Translations under genes and position numbers: made by a program | Assembly (NCBI RefSeq): GCF_004342285.1 | Contig: NZ_SMCV01000002.1 | Location: 735,313-777,168, forward strand | Source of the DNA: Klebsiella sp. BIGb0138 | Lineage (GTDB): Bacteria > Pseudomonadota > Gammaproteobacteria > Enterobacterales > Enterobacteriaceae | DNA: 41,856 bases | Reading direction: 5' to 3' | The notes under the pieces: model-generated | Databases searched by the model: none | Seen by the model: only the letters and a program-made list of their open reading frames with translations | Told to the model about the DNA's origin: nothing | Part shown: positions 20,558 to 30,628 of the stretch, one piece after another | Position numbering within the stretch: position 1 is the stretch's first letter | How the letters are laid out: each line of letters starts with the position of its first letter

Positions 20558-20758
20558 TTAACCTACATATAGTTTGTCGGGTTTTGTCCGGAACAGTGAT
20601 CGGTGTCACGATAACAACATTATTTTAAATTTTAATCACCTGATTTGACAAATATTAAACATTCTTGTTACAACCATTACCAGATAAATGCAATAATGCT
20701 CAAAAGTTATGGGGTCACTCTTTCACCTGAGAATAAGTTATGCAACAGTGTGACGGTA

Positions 20759-20787
20759 TTGACCGATGTAATCAGGACAGTTATTAG
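20759..20787 (+). promoter_or_regulatory. gltA promoter (proximal)
   Basis: A -35 TTGACC (20759-20764), a 17-bp spacer and a -10 TATTAG (20782-20787) predict a start near 20795 and a leader of about 215 nt. The sequence GACCGATGTAATCAGGACAG resembles the E. coli gltA P1 region from memory. Confidence 0.65.
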
Positions 20788-21009
20788 TGGTATACAGATT
20801 TTTCAAATTCGGACTGCTAAAACGCTGATTTGCTGCTGTTTCGTCGTAGGCTGAAGACGTGCCATCAAGCGCCTTTGCTCTGTACCCTGCAATTTCCGCT
20901 GACACAGAGCTGTGTGCAACATAACAAACTGGTAACGTCATCAGACACGAGCCGAAGGCAAATCCACACCCGGCAGTCTTAAGCAATAAAGGCGCTAAGG
21001 AGACCATAA

Positions 21010-22296
21010 ATGTCTGATGCTAAAGCAAAAATTACCCTAGGCGGTGATACTGCTATTGAACTGGATGTGCTAAAAGGCACGCTCGGTCAGGATGTTATTG
21101 ATATTCGTAGTCTTGGTTCAAAAGGCGTATTCACCTTTGACCCTGGTTTCACTTCAACCGCATCTTGTGAATCTAAAATCACTTTTATCGACGGTGATGA
21201 AGGTATCCTGCTCCACCGTGGTTTCCCGATCGATCAGTTAGCGACCGAGTCCAACTACCTCGAAGTATGTTATATCCTGCTGAACGGTGAAAAACCGAAT
21301 CAGGCCCAGTACGAAGAATTCCGAACCATCGTCACCCGCCACACCATGATCCACGAGCAGATTACCCGTCTGTTCCACGCGTTTCGTCGCGACTCTCACC
21401 CGATGGCGGTGATGTGCGGTATTACCGGTGCGCTGGCTGCGTTCTATCACGACTCGCTGGATGTCAACAATCCGCGCCATCGTGAAATTGCCGCCTACCG
21501 TCTGCTGTCTAAAATGCCCACAATGGCAGCAATGTGTTACAAATATTCTATCGGTCAGCCTTTCGTCTATCCGCGCAATGACCTATCCTACGCGGGCAAC
21601 TTCCTGAATATGATGTTCTCCACGCCGTGCGAAACCTATGAGGTTAACCCGGTACTGGAACGCGCTATGGACCGTATTCTGATCCTGCACGCTGACCACG
21701 AACAGAACGCATCAACCTCCACCGTCCGTACCGCAGGTTCTTCTGGCGCGAACCCGTTCGCCTGTATCGCCGCGGGTATCGCCTCCCTGTGGGGACCGGC
21801 GCACGGTGGGGCTAACGAAGCAGCCCTGAAGATGCTGGAAGAGATCAGTTCCGTTGAGCACATTCCGGAATTTGTCCGTCGCGCGAAAGATAAGAACGAC
21901 TCGTTCCGTCTGATGGGCTTTGGCCACCGCGTGTACAAGAACTACGACCCGCGTGCCACCGTGATGCGTGAAACCTGCCACGAAGTGCTGAAAGAGCTGG
22001 GCACCAAAGACGATCTGCTGGAAGTGGCGATGGAGCTTGAGCACATTGCGCTCAACGACCCGTACTTCATCGAGAAGAAACTTTACCCGAACGTCGACTT
22101 CTACTCTGGCATTATTCTGAAAGCGATGGGCATTCCGTCCTCCATGTTTACCGTGATCTTCGCGATGGCGCGTACCGTGGGCTGGATTGCGCACTGGAAC
22201 GAAATGCACAGCGATGGCATGAAAATCGCCCGTCCGCGTCAGCTGTATACCGGCTACGAAAAACGCGACTTCAAATCCGACGTCACCAAAGACTAA
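21010..22296 (+). CDS. gltA: Citrate synthase (type II, NADH-inhibited hexameric form)
   Basis: Condenses acetyl-CoA and oxaloacetate to citrate, the TCA entry step. The protein has 428 aa. It has the N-terminal beta-rich domain typical of the Gram-negative hexameric enzyme that binds NADH. Catalytic motifs are [10 protein letters not shown] (His265, or 264 without Met), [14 protein letters not shown] (second His) and VDFYSGI (Asp). AAGGAG lies 7 nt before the ATG. It is divergent from sdhC. The C-terminus ends SDVTKD, one or two residues different from E. coli. Confidence 0.97.
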   Translation: MSDAKAKITLGGDTAIELDVLKGTLGQDVIDIRSLGSKGVFTFDPGFTSTASCESKITFIDGDEGILLHRGFPIDQLATESNYLEVCYILLNGEKPNQAQYEEFRTIVTRHTMIHEQITRLFHAFRRDSHPMAVMCGITGALAAFYHDSLDVNNPRHREIAAYRLLSKMPTMAAMCYKYSIGQPFVYPRNDLSYAGNFLNMMFSTPCETYEVNPVLERAMDRILILHADHEQNASTSTVRTAGSSGANPFACIAAGIASLWGPAHGGANEAALKMLEEISSVEHIPEFVRRAKDKNDSFRLMGFGHRVYKNYDPRATVMRETCHEVLKELGTKDDLLEVAMELEHIALNDPYFIEKKLYPNVDFYSGIILKAMGIPSSMFTVIFAMARTVGWIAHWNEMHSDGMKIARPRQLYTGYEKRDFKSDVTKD

Positions 22297-22331
22297 GTCC
22301 GGATCTGAAACCCAAAAACGCGCCTGCGGAT

Positions 22332-22364
22332 AAGGCTGGTCACTTAAGGTGGCCAGCCTTTTTT
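22332..22364 (+). terminator. Rho-independent terminator of gltA
   Basis: AAGGCTGG (22332-22339) pairs with CCAGCCTT (22353-22360), with inner CAC/GTG pairing, followed by TTTT (TTTTTT including the stem end). It is 36 nt past the gltA stop. Confidence 0.9.
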
Positions 22365-22444
22365 ATGGTTTATCGTGGGCTTGCCCAGGTAGGTGACAGG
22401 CTCGCCCGCAAGAGAGGTTGGCTGAGAGGCGGGCTGAACCGCGT

Positions 22445-22477
22445 AAAAAATCCGTAATCCCGATGAGATTACGGATT
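22445..22477 (-). terminator. Rho-independent terminator after nei
   Basis: On the minus strand, AATCCGTAATC (22467-22477 complement) pairs perfectly with GATTACGGATT (22449-22459 complement) across a 7-nt loop, followed by a U-run (22445-22450). It is 85 nt past the nei stop, facing the gltA terminator. Confidence 0.85.
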
Positions 22478-22561
22478 GTGATGTCGCCACAGAAGCGGTC
22501 AATGAATCTTTAGCCGATCGCCATTACGCCTGCCGGCGCGTTTTCTATTGGCTAAAAGTGC

Positions 22562-23353
22562 TTAATGCTGGCAGCCGGGACACCAGTAGAACGGCCGCGA
22601 CGCAAGCATCGTCTTCTCAATCACCCCACCGCAGCGCTCGCAGATCTCCCCTTCGCGGTGGAAAACCTTAAAGCGGAACAGCGCGCCATGATGTTTATTC
22701 TCATCCCCCCGCCCACGGGTGTGATACGACAGACGGGGAATATCCAGCAGCGCATGAGCCAGCGCATCCAGCTGCCTATCGTCCAGCTCTGATGCCGTAT
22801 GCCGCCCGCTCAGCCCCACCTGCCAGAGAATTTCGACGCGTAAATAGTTCCCCAGCCCCGCCAGAAACGCCTGATCGAGCAGCAAAGCGGAAAACTGCCG
22901 CCGGCGGAAGGTTGCCGACTGCAGGCGCGCTTTGACCACTTCTGCGGTCAACGCCATATCCAGCACGTCGGGACCGACTCGCAACAAAAACGGATGTATA
23001 GCTAATTGCTCGGGGGTCAGCATGGCAATATCCGATGCGCTGTAGAGCAAAATCGCTTTCTCCGCCGTCTGCAGTCTGACCCGCAGCACGCGATTGCTCT
23101 GCGGTTGCTCCCCGGCGTCGACCACCCGCCAGACGCCGTACAGCTGATTATGGCTGTACAGCGTTAAACCGCCGGAGAAGTGGGTCAGCAGGGCTTTACC
23201 GCGGGTCTCGATATGCGTCACCCGCTGTCCCACCAGTTGAGATTGATAAACATGTAACTGCGGAAAGGCGAACCACACCCTGGTAAGGGGTTCGCCTTTG
23301 ATCGCCGCCTCCAGGCTATCCGCCGCACGGCGGATCTCCGGACCTTCCGGCAT
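22562..23353 (-). CDS. nei: Endonuclease VIII (DNA glycosylase/AP lyase)
   Basis: Base-excision repair enzyme of the Fpg/Nei family that removes oxidised pyrimidines and nicks the abasic site. It is 263 aa, the E. coli length. Pro2 is the Schiff-base nucleophile and Glu3 the general acid ([10 protein letters not shown]). Lys53 is conserved, as is the helix-two-turn-helix region with [13 protein letters not shown]4 zinc finger closes the protein (CERC near 238-241 and CPGC at 258-261). It follows pcp by 19 nt, so it is probably cotranscribed with the 5-oxoproline genes despite an unrelated role. Confidence 0.96.
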   Translation of the reverse strand: MPEGPEIRRAADSLEAAIKGEPLTRVWFAFPQLHVYQSQLVGQRVTHIETRGKALLTHFSGGLTLYSHNQLYGVWRVVDAGEQPQSNRVLRVRLQTAEKAILLYSASDIAMLTPEQLAIHPFLLRVGPDVLDMALTAEVVKARLQSATFRRRQFSALLLDQAFLAGLGNYLRVEILWQVGLSGRHTASELDDRQLDALAHALLDIPRLSYHTRGRGDENKHHGALFRFKVFHREGEICERCGGVIEKTMLASRPFYWCPGCQH

Positions 23354-23372
23354 AATAACGTCCTTCTGTTTG

Positions 23373-24017
23373 TTAGTGCGTCGCCCCGCCGACCATTTTC
23401 ACATCCCCCTCCTGCTGCAGGGAGACGGCAATGGCGGTCTCCAGCGCCGCCCGTACCGTTTGTACCGCCATACTCGCCTCACCGGGGTGAGCCGCGGCCT
23501 GCTGCGGCAGATACGGAATATGGATAAAGCCGCCTTTAACCCCGGCTTTTCCCGCGAGCGTGTGCAGCAGGCCATACATCACGTGATTACACACGAACGT
23601 CCCCGCCGTTTGCGACACCGACGCGGGGATCCCCTGCTCGCGCAGCGCAGCGACGATCGCTTTCACCGGCAGGCTGCTGAACCAGGCGGCGGGGCCGCCG
23701 TCGACGATCGGCACGTCGATCGGCTGCTGGCCTTTATTATCCGCAATACGCGCATCATCGACATTGATCGCCACACGTTCGACGGTGATGTCGACACGTC
23801 CTCCCGCCTGACCGACGGCGATTGTCAGCGTCGGTTCAAACTCATCGAGGGCGGCATTCAGCACCGTCAGCGCTTCGCCAAACACGCAGGGTAGCTGTCT
23901 CGTCACCACCCGCTCGCCGGCAATGATAGCGCCATCAAGCTGCCTGACCACTTCCCACGAAGGGTTAAGCGCCTCGCCGCCAAAGGGTTCAAAACCGGTA
24001 ATTAATACGCCAGCCAT
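23373..24017 (-). CDS. pcp: Pyroglutamyl-peptidase I (pyrrolidone-carboxylate peptidase)
   Basis: Cytosolic C15 cysteine peptidase that removes N-terminal pyroglutamate from peptides. The 214-aa protein has the family fold and signatures ITGFEPFGG near the N-terminus, the Glu80 motif ([12 protein letters not shown]), and catalytic Cys143 ([11 protein letters not shown]) and His166 (GFIHIPYLP). It lies 9 nt after the DUF979 gene and before nei. Its product 5-oxoproline is the substrate of PxpABC upstream in the same cluster. E. coli K-12 has no pcp here, as far as I recall. Confidence 0.95.
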   Translation of the reverse strand: MAGVLITGFEPFGGEALNPSWEVVRQLDGAIIAGERVVTRQLPCVFGEALTVLNAALDEFEPTLTIAVGQAGGRVDITVERVAINVDDARIADNKGQQPIDVPIVDGGPAAWFSSLPVKAIVAALREQGIPASVSQTAGTFVCNHVMYGLLHTLAGKAGVKGGFIHIPYLPQQAAAHPGEASMAVQTVRAALETAIAVSLQQEGDVKMVGGATH

Positions 24018-24026
24018 CTTTCCTCC

Positions 24027-25022
24027 TTACAGGAACATCAGGAAATAGAGTAGGAACACATTGACGAGCAGCAGCAGTAAGCCGGTCGGTACCTGAGCCT
24101 TAATGACCGCGTTTTTATCCGGCAGCTCCAGCAGCGCCGCCGGTACGATGTTGAAGTTAGCCGCCATCGGCGTCATCAAGGTTCCGCAGTAGCCGGAGAA
24201 CATACCGATGGCCGCCATCACCGCCGGGTTGCCGCCGTGCTGCAGTACCAGAATCGGGATCCCGATCCCTGCCGTCACGATCGGGAAGGCGGCGAACGCA
24301 TTGCCCATCACCATGGTCAGCAGCGCCATGCCGAGGGTATAGACCGCCACGGCGATAAAGCGGCTGTCCACCGCCAGATAATGTTCGGTCAGCCAGGCGA
24401 TGCTGCTGCCGACGCCGGCAGAGGTAAACAGCAGCCCGAGGACCGCCAGGATCTGCGGCAGAATAAACGCCCAGCCCACCGAATCCAGCAGGCGTCTTGC
24501 CTCCTGCAGCGGCTGCGTGACTTGCTCGTGAGTCATGCGGATCGCCATCATCAGGCCGATCAGCGTCCCGACGGTCATCGAGAACAGCGTAATCAACGTG
24601 GCATGATTACCCGGACCAAAGACCCATCCCTGCCACGATGGTAAGTTATTGAACAACAGTACCCCAATCACCGTCACGACCGGGATCGCCAGCGCCGGAT
24701 AAAACAGCCGGTTGCCGAGGCGCGTCGCGCTGGCGGTACGCTCTTCCGGAGTGCGTTGATGATAGCGCCCCAGACGCACGCCGCCAAAACCGGCAATCAG
24801 CGCCAGCGCCACGACGGCGACGCCCACGGCGATATTGACCGTACGCTTATCGTCCACCAGCTGATAAGTCCAGTCGCCAAGCAGAAACAGCAGGCCATAC
24901 AGCCCCCAGAACAGCCCGGTGGTCAGACGACGCGGGTTCGCTTTATCGCGCCATGACATCACCGCGACCGCCAGCAGAACGACGCCCGCCAGCCAGTAAA
25001 GCCAGGTTTGTTGGAAATTCAT
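24027..25022 (-). CDS. DUF979 family membrane protein, probable 5-oxoproline transporter subunit
   Basis: Polytopic membrane protein of 331 aa with about nine or ten hydrophobic helices and little extramembrane sequence. Conserved blocks include GNAFAAFPIVTAG and GYCGTLMTPMAANFNIVPAALLEL, which read like a substrate-site region of permease families. It overlaps the DUF969 gene by 4 nt, so the two are probably made as a complex. Reference annotation pipelines, as I recall, name DUF969/DUF979 pairs as 5-oxoproline transporter subunits. The link here rests on context: pcp on one side, pxpABC on the other. Confidence 0.85.
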   Translation of the reverse strand: MNFQQTWLYWLAGVVLLAVAVMSWRDKANPRRLTTGLFWGLYGLLFLLGDWTYQLVDDKRTVNIAVGVAVVALALIAGFGGVRLGRYHQRTPEERTASATRLGNRLFYPALAIPVVTVIGVLLFNNLPSWQGWVFGPGNHATLITLFSMTVGTLIGLMMAIRMTHEQVTQPLQEARRLLDSVGWAFILPQILAVLGLLFTSAGVGSSIAWLTEHYLAVDSRFIAVAVYTLGMALLTMVMGNAFAAFPIVTAGIGIPILVLQHGGNPAVMAAIGMFSGYCGTLMTPMAANFNIVPAALLELPDKNAVIKAQVPTGLLLLLVNVFLLYFLMFL

Positions 25023-25744
25023 ACCGCACCGCCTTTCGCCTGACCGGCGTTGACCTTATCCAGCTCGCGCTGCAGATGGCGATCGAGACGCCACAAGCGG
25101 GCGGAATGAATCAGGAAGGCGCAAACCGCCGTCGGGATCCCCCACAGGGCAATATGCAGCGGTTCGGTCTGGATGCCGCCCGACTCCAGCATAAAGTTAT
25201 GCATGAAAATGATCGCGCCAAAGGCGACGAAAATATCCTCGCCGAAGAACAGGCCGACGTTGTCGGTCGCCGCCGACATCGCCCGCAGGCGGTAGCGGAC
25301 ATTGCCCGGAAGCGGACCAAACTTTTTCTCCGCCGCCCCTTCCGCCATCGGCGCCAGCAGCGGACGCACCATTTGCGGATGGCCGCCCAGGCTGGTTAAC
25401 CCCAGCGCGGCGGTCGTTTCACGCACGAACAGGTAGACGATCAACAAACGCCCGGCGGTGGCGCTGTGGATCTTCGCGATCCACGCCTGGGCGCGCTCTT
25501 TCAGGCCGTGCCGTTCCAGCAGGCCGATAACCGCCAGCGGCAGCAGCAGAATAAACGGCAGGTTACGGGTGTTAAGAAACCCCTCTCCCAGCTTTTCCAG
25601 AATGGTGGCGATGGGCATATGGGCCGCCACGCCGGTGACAATCCCCGAGATGATCACCACTAAAACCGGATTAAAACGTAAAATGAATCCGACCACTATC
25701 ACGGCAATACCGATCAGCGGCCAGAGAGATATCGACTCTCCCAT
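25019..25744 (-). CDS. DUF969 family membrane protein, probable 5-oxoproline transporter subunit
   Basis: Membrane protein of 241 aa with about five or six hydrophobic helices. Conserved segments include FILRFNPVLVVIISG, TRNLPFILLLPLAVIGLLERHG and SAATDNVGLFFGEDIFVAFGA. The C-terminal tail is cytoplasmic-like and charged. It ends in a 4-nt overlap with the DUF979 gene and begins 54 nt after pxpA. I read the two as subunits of one 5-oxoproline permease. Direct biochemical proof is not visible from sequence. Confidence 0.85.
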   Translation of the reverse strand: MGESISLWPLIGIAVIVVGFILRFNPVLVVIISGIVTGVAAHMPIATILEKLGEGFLNTRNLPFILLLPLAVIGLLERHGLKERAQAWIAKIHSATAGRLLIVYLFVRETTAALGLTSLGGHPQMVRPLLAPMAEGAAEKKFGPLPGNVRYRLRAMSAATDNVGLFFGEDIFVAFGAIIFMHNFMLESGGIQTEPLHIALWGIPTAVCAFLIHSARLWRLDRHLQRELDKVNAGQAKGGAV

Positions 25745-25798
25745 GATTAACTCCCTGTTGGTTGTGTGTTGTGTTAAATAATTGATACTTTTTTTGTT

Positions 25799-26545
25799 TT
25801 ATTCTTCTATTTCAGCGCTAACCTGAATATTTCTCCCGGCAAAAGCCGCCCGCAAACGGCGCGCAAAATCCAGCGCATGCTCGCCGTCGCCATGCAGACA
25901 AACGGTTTGCGCAATCACGTGCGCCCACTCGCCGGTCAGGCTGCGCACCCGGTGGTGTTGTACCATTTCCAGCGTCTGCGCCAACGCCTGTTCTTCACTG
26001 TCGATCAGCGCCCCGGGCCGGGAGCGCGGTACCAGCGAGCCGTCGGCCATATACCCACGATCGGCAAACACCTCCTGGCGCGTCGCGAGCTGGTAATGCT
26101 GCCCCGCGCGAATCAACTCGCTCCCCGCCAGGCCAACCAGAATCAGCTGCGGGTTAAAATCGCGCACGGCCCTGGCAATCGCATCCGCCAGCGGCGCGTC
26201 TTTCGCCGCCTGGTTATAGAGCATACCGTGCGGTTTGACGTGCTGGAGTTCTCCACCTTCGGCACGGACTATCGCCGCCAGCGCGCCGATCTGGTACAGG
26301 GTCTGGGCATAGACCGTCTCCGGCGGCAGCTGCATCGCAGTACGGCCAAAGTTTTCCCGGTCCGGGAAGCTGGGGTGCGCCCCCACGGCGACGCCGTTTT
26401 TCAGCGCCTCGCGCACGCATTGATGCATCAGCAGCGCATCGCCGGCGTGAAAACCGCAGGCGATATTGGCGGAAGAGACCAGCTGCAACAGGGCGCTATC
26501 GTTAGCGCAGCCTTCACCCAGGTCGGCATTCAAATCAATCTTCAT
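25799..26545 (-). CDS. pxpA: 5-oxoprolinase subunit A (LamB/YcsF family)
   Basis: Subunit of the prokaryotic ATP-dependent 5-oxoprolinase PxpABC, which opens 5-oxoproline to glutamate. The 248 aa have the LamB/YcsF fold. Near the N-terminus comes the signature [19 protein letters not shown], then [11 protein letters not shown] with likely metal-binding or catalytic residues, [12 protein letters not shown], and [10 protein letters not shown]. It was formerly ybgL. Its start overlaps the pxpC end by 11 nt, showing translational coupling. Confidence 0.96.
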   Translation of the reverse strand: MKIDLNADLGEGCANDSALLQLVSSANIACGFHAGDALLMHQCVREALKNGVAVGAHPSFPDRENFGRTAMQLPPETVYAQTLYQIGALAAIVRAEGGELQHVKPHGMLYNQAAKDAPLADAIARAVRDFNPQLILVGLAGSELIRAGQHYQLATRQEVFADRGYMADGSLVPRSRPGALIDSEEQALAQTLEMVQHHRVRSLTGEWAHVIAQTVCLHGDGEHALDFARRLRAAFAGRNIQVSAEIEE

Positions 26546-27467
26546 CGCTCAGTCTCCACGCCAGTTGTGCCAGATAACGCTGCTGGTCGGCGCGGGCTTT
26601 CAACGCCTCTTCCAGGGTACACGGAACAAAGTGAATCGGTTGGCCCAGCGGAATTTGCGCCAGCTGGTACATATCGGCTTCGATAATACAGGCGATGCGC
26701 GGATAGCCGCCGGTGGTCTGCGCATCGTTCATCAGCACAATCGGCTGGCCGTTATGCGGCACCTGCACCACGCCCGGCAGCAGACCGTGCGACAGCATTT
26801 CCCGGTCGGTGGTGCGCACCAGCGGCTGGCCCTGCAGACGGTATCCCATTCTGTTACTTTGCGGGCTAAGCTGCCACGGAGAACGCCAGAAGGAGCCCTG
26901 GGATGCGCTATCAAATTCATGGTATTCCGGCCCCGGTAAGGCGCGGATGCGATTGCCGATGGGCAGCTGTTTAACGCCTCGTGAAACGCGCAAGCGCCGG
27001 GATGTTTTCCCCTGCTTCAGCCGATCGCCATCCTGCAGGCGGCGGCCTTCAAGCCCGCCGATGCCCACTTTCAGGTCAGTACAGCGCGATCCCAGCACCT
27101 GCGGGACATCAATTCCCCCGGACACCGCGAGGTAGCTGCGGATACCGTATTGCGGATTTTTGAGTACCAGATGCTGCCCGGCCTTCGCCGCCATTCGCCA
27201 GCCAACCCACACCGGCTTATCGTCCAGCGTCGCCTCGCAGGCGGCGCCGGTCAGCGCAAACCAGCAGTCGCGTTCAAACTGAATATCCACCTGGCCTAAG
27301 GTGATCTCCAGCGCGGCCGCATGCGCCGCATTGCCGACCAGCAGATTGGCGATCGCCAGTGCGGGTCTGTCCAGCGCGCCGCAGAGGCTGATCCCCGACT
27401 GCCGTTGTCCTTCACGTCCGCCGTCCTGTACCGACGAGTACATCCCGGCGCGGATCATCTTCAACAT
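26535..27467 (-). CDS. pxpC: 5-oxoprolinase subunit C (biotin-dependent carboxyltransferase-like)
   Basis: Subunit C of 5-oxoprolinase, 310 aa, formerly ybgK. It belongs to the KipA/allophanate-hydrolase-C family, with conserved blocks [42 protein letters not shown] and [14 protein letters not shown]. Near the C-terminus come [14 protein letters not shown] and [13 protein letters not shown]. With PxpB it is thought to phosphorylate or activate 5-oxoproline using ATP. It overlaps pxpB by 7 nt and pxpA by 11 nt. Confidence 0.96.
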   Translation of the reverse strand: MLKMIRAGMYSSVQDGGREGQRQSGISLCGALDRPALAIANLLVGNAAHAAALEITLGQVDIQFERDCWFALTGAACEATLDDKPVWVGWRMAAKAGQHLVLKNPQYGIRSYLAVSGGIDVPQVLGSRCTDLKVGIGGLEGRRLQDGDRLKQGKTSRRLRVSRGVKQLPIGNRIRALPGPEYHEFDSASQGSFWRSPWQLSPQSNRMGYRLQGQPLVRTTDREMLSHGLLPGVVQVPHNGQPIVLMNDAQTTGGYPRIACIIEADMYQLAQIPLGQPIHFVPCTLEEALKARADQQRYLAQLAWRLSDED

Positions 27468-28117
27468 ACGCCCTCCTTTTGCGGCACAAAGCGCACCCGG
27501 TCACCGGATCGCAACAGCACCGGCTCGCGGCGCGTGGCGTCGAACAGCGCCAGCGGCGTGCGGCCCAGCAGCTGCCAGCCGCCTGGCGTCGCCAGAGGGT
27601 AGACCCCGGTTTGCGCCCCGCCGATACCGACAGAACCCGCCGGGACCCGCAGTCGCGGCTCCGCGCGGCGCGGCGTCGCCAGCCGCTCCGGCAGACCGCC
27701 GAGATAAGGAAATCCCGGCTGGAAGCCGAGGAACCAGACCACGTACTCCACCGAGGAGTGCAGTTCCACCACCTGTTTTTCACTCAGCCCGCTGTGACGC
27801 GCCACCTCCGCCAGATCGGGCCCGTCTTCGCCGCCGTAGATAACCGGAATCATCATCTCCCGCGACTCCGGTTCGAGAGCCTCGCTCTCCTCCCACCAGC
27901 GCTGCAATTGCTCAATCGCCTCCCACGCCATCTGTTGCGGACGGCGCAGTACAACGGTGATATTGTTCATTCCCGGTATCACGTCCAGCACTTCTTCATG
28001 GCCCGTCAGCCGCTGGGTCAGGCGCCAGATGCGCTTTTGACTCTCCAGCGAAACCGGCGGGTCAAGTTCCAGCACGACAGCTGTTTCACCTAACAAATAA
28101 CAACGCGCTCGCTGCAC
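27461..28117 (-). CDS. pxpB: 5-oxoprolinase subunit B (KipI-like)
   Basis: Subunit B of 5-oxoprolinase, 218 aa, formerly ybgJ. It belongs to the KipI/allophanate-hydrolase-B family, with the signatures [38 protein letters not shown] and [21 protein letters not shown] chose the GTG at 28117 ([11 protein letters not shown]). It gives the E. coli length and has GAGAG upstream. An ATG 5 codons earlier (28132) overlaps the ybgI stop by one base and could be used instead. It ends in a 7-nt overlap with pxpC. Confidence 0.93.
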   Translation of the reverse strand: MQRARCYLLGETAVVLELDPPVSLESQKRIWRLTQRLTGHEEVLDVIPGMNNITVVLRRPQQMAWEAIEQLQRWWEESEALEPESREMMIPVIYGGEDGPDLAEVARHSGLSEKQVVELHSSVEYVVWFLGFQPGFPYLGGLPERLATPRRAEPRLRVPAGSVGIGGAQTGVYPLATPGGWQLLGRTPLALFDATRREPVLLRSGDRVRFVPQKEGVC

Positions 28118-28131
28118 TTTTCTCTCTCTCA

Positions 28132-28875
28132 TCAGGCCGGGTTAGGGATATCAATAAAGGTCACATCGAGATCGGTATTTTCCGACAGCCATTCGCTTAA
28201 GGCGCGAATCCCGCCGCGTTCGGTCGCGTGGTGTCCGGCGGCATAAAAATGCAGCCCCTGCTCGCGTGCGGAATGGATGGTTTGTTCTGACACTTCGCCG
28301 GTAATAAACGCATCCACCCCGAAGCGCGCCGCGCTATCGATAAAGCCCTGGCCGCCGCCGGTGCACCAGGCTACGCGGGCGACTTTATCCGGCCCGGTAT
28401 CGCCGCACCACAGCGGTTTACGCCCCAGGCGCGCCTCAATCCACGAGGCCAGCTCCAGCCCGGAAACCGGCATCGACAGTTCCCCCCACGGCACCAGAGG
28501 CTCAATTTCCCCCATCATATTGATGCCCAGGAGCTGCGCCAGCTGGGCGTTGTTACCCAGTTCCGGGTGCGCATCCAGCGGCAGATGCCAGCCGTAGAGA
28601 TTAATATCATTCTCCAGCAGGGTTTTCAGACGTTGGCGTTTCATCCCGCGGATAACCGGCGATTCGCCTTTCCAGAAGTAGCCATGATGGACTATGACCG
28701 CATCTGCCTGCTGGCGTACGGCCTCATCTAACAGCGCCTGGCTGGCGGTAACGCCGGTGACGATTTTTTGCACCGTTTCCCGCCCTTCTACCTGAAGGCC
28801 ATTTGGCGCGTAATCGCTGAATGCCGCGCTATTAAGCTTTTCGTTAATCAGTTGTTCCAGTTCGCTATTTTTCAT
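28132..28875 (-). CDS. ybgI: Nif3-like dinuclear metal-binding protein YbgI
   Basis: Member of the NIF3/GTP cyclohydrolase I type 2-like family, 247 aa. It forms toroidal hexamers with a two-metal site. Likely metal ligands are seen in [13 protein letters not shown] (His pair), the Asp in [14 protein letters not shown], and the C-terminal HHATERGG (His/Glu). The biochemical role is unresolved. It heads the pxp cluster with no more than a short gap, so it is cotranscribed. It is often next to pxpBCA in enterobacteria. Confidence 0.94.
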   Translation of the reverse strand: MKNSELEQLINEKLNSAAFSDYAPNGLQVEGRETVQKIVTGVTASQALLDEAVRQQADAVIVHHGYFWKGESPVIRGMKRQRLKTLLENDINLYGWHLPLDAHPELGNNAQLAQLLGINMMGEIEPLVPWGELSMPVSGLELASWIEARLGRKPLWCGDTGPDKVARVAWCTGGGQGFIDSAARFGVDAFITGEVSEQTIHSAREQGLHFYAAGHHATERGGIRALSEWLSENTDLDVTFIDIPNPA

Positions 28876-29149
28876 TGCCGCTCCATCAGGTCATCATTTT
28901 TGCGAAGGCCTACATAACATAACGAGATCCGCGCAGGCCGTCGATAGCGCACCGCCGCGGATACGCTACTTTGACTTTTAGCTTAATCCCGCAAATTGTC
29001 TATCCCTCCCTTTGCGCATTCGTGTATATTTATGCACTATTGCAGCATATTAAATAATCAGAAAGCCTTTAATACCATGAATATCACTAGTAAAGCGCTA
29101 TTCATGCAGAAAGATCGTCTTTCGTTTTATGGCGGGAACTCAGCGTTAC
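28876..29149. other. Divergent ybgI-dtpD intergenic region
   Basis: 274 nt with no gene. A possible dtpD promoter is TTGCGC (29012-29017), 17 bp, CACTAT (29035-29040) on the plus strand, which is weak. No recognised operator is visible. Confidence 0.35.
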
Positions 29150-30628
29150 ATGAACACAAAATCATCGCAGCCGCGTGCAATCTATTACGTTGTCGCGCTG
29201 CAAATTTGGGAATATTTCAGTTTTTACGGTATGCGGGCGCTGCTGATTTTGTACCTCACCAATCAGCTTAAGTATGACGATAACCACGCCTACGCCCTCT
29301 TCAGCGCCTACTGCTCCCTGGTTTACGTCACGCCGATTCTCGGCGGCTACCTGGCCGATAAACTGCTTGGCAACCGGATGGCGGTGATGCTCGGGGCTGT
29401 ATTAATGGCCATCGGCCATCTGGTGCTCGGCGCCAGCGAAATAGCGCCAACCTTCCTCTATCTGTCGCTCGCCATCATCGTCTGCGGCTACGGATTGTTT
29501 AAATCTAACGTCAGCTGCCTGCTGGGCGAACTGTACGACCCCACCGATCCGCGCCGCGATGGCGGTTTCTCGCTGATGTATGCGGCGGGAAACATCGGCT
29601 CGATCGTCGCGCCGATCGCCTGCGGATACGTGCAGGAAGAGTACAGCTGGGCGATGGGCTTTGCCCTCGCCGCCATTGGGATGATTGCCGGGCTGGTGAT
29701 TTTCCTCTGCGGGAGTCGCCATTTTCGCCATACCTCTGGCGTCAATCGCGAGGCGCTGCTCGCGCGTCCCTTTGTGCTGCCGAACTGGGGCTGGCTGCTG
29801 GTGCTGCTGGCCGCCGCCCCGCTGCTGATTACCGTTCTGTTCTGGAAAGAGTGGTCGGTGTATGCGCTGATTGTCGCGACGATTATTGGTCTGCTGGTGC
29901 TGGCAAGAATTTATCTGCGGGCGCAGACGGCCAGACAGCGCAGAGATCTGCGTCTGATTATCGTTCTGACCGGGTTCAGCCTGCTGTTCTGGGCCTTCGC
30001 CCAGCAGGGAGGCAGCTCCATCAGCCTGTATATCGACCGCTTCGTTAATCGTCACATCATGAGTTATGAAGTGCCGACCGCCATGTTCCAGTCGGTGAAC
30101 GCTTTCGCAGTCATGCTCTGCGGGATGGTACTGGCCTGGCTGGTCAAAGAGCATATCAACGGCAATCGTACCGTGCGGATCTGGGGGAAATTTGCGCTGG
30201 GTCTGGGCCTGATGAGCGCCGGCTTCTGCATTCTGACCCTCAGCGCGCGCTGGTCGGCCGCTTACGGACAATCGTCGATGCCGCTGATGGTACTGGGCCT
30301 CGCGGTGATGGGCTTTGCCGAACTGTTTATCGATCCGGTGGCGATGTCGCAAATCACCCGAATTGAGATCCCTGGCGTCACCGGCGTACTGACCGGGATC
30401 TATATGCTGCTCTCCGGCGCCATCGCCAACTATCTGGCGGGCGTCATTGCCGATCGGACTTCACAGGGGTCGTTCGATGAGGCCGGGGCGACCAGCTACG
30501 CCATTGATGCCTACATTAACGTGTTCAGCCAGATTACCTGGGGCGCGTTGGCCTGCGTCGGCCTGGTGCTGGCAATCTGGCTGTATCACTCTCTGCGGGT
30601 TAAGCGCCGCCCTCTGGCGGTGGAGTAA
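29150..30628 (+). CDS. dtpD: Dipeptide permease D (proton-dependent oligopeptide transporter)
   Basis: Proton-coupled peptide symporter of the POT/PTR family, formerly ybgH, 492 aa with about 14 membrane helices. Near the N-terminus the family motif ExxERF appears in variant form as EYFSFYG. Then come [12 protein letters not shown] and [17 protein letters not shown], and further on [14 protein letters not shown]. An in-frame ATG 7 codons upstream (29129) has no ribosome site. ATG 29150 ([10 protein letters not shown]) follows the E. coli start. The 3' end overlaps the convergent phrB by 29 nt. Confidence 0.95.
   Translation: MNTKSSQPRAIYYVVALQIWEYFSFYGMRALLILYLTNQLKYDDNHAYALFSAYCSLVYVTPILGGYLADKLLGNRMAVMLGAVLMAIGHLVLGASEIAPTFLYLSLAIIVCGYGLFKSNVSCLLGELYDPTDPRRDGGFSLMYAAGNIGSIVAPIACGYVQEEYSWAMGFALAAIGMIAGLVIFLCGSRHFRHTSGVNREALLARPFVLPNWGWLLVLLAAAPLLITVLFWKEWSVYALIVATIIGLLVLARIYLRAQTARQRRDLRLIIVLTGFSLLFWAFAQQGGSSISLYIDRFVNRHIMSYEVPTAMFQSVNAFAVMLCGMVLAWLVKEHINGNRTVRIWGKFALGLGLMSAGFCILTLSARWSAAYGQSSMPLMVLGLAVMGFAELFIDPVAMSQITRIEIPGVTGVLTGIYMLLSGAIANYLAGVIADRTSQGSFDEAGATSYAIDAYINVFSQITWGALACVGLVLAIWLYHSLRVKRRPLAVE

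Larger units (their letters stand above)
20357..21009. other. sdhC-gltA divergent control region (no gene seen)
   Basis: About 650 nt between divergent TCA genes. It holds the sdhC promoter (20529-20557), an AT-rich centre (20560-20700) where ArcA and CRP sites are expected, and the gltA promoter and long leader (20759-21009). Short open frames at 20645-20854 (plus) and 20738-21007 (minus) lack ribosome sites and familiar products and are not called. Confidence 0.75.

Noticed and set aside
20645..21007. Short frames in the sdhC-gltA gap
   Set aside because: No ribosome binding sites, no familiar sequence, and they cover the known gltA promoter and leader.
24027..25744. DUF979/DUF969 as a novel horizontally acquired system
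   Set aside because: GC content and codon usage look like the flanking genes, and the pair fits a known family association with 5-oxoproline metabolism.
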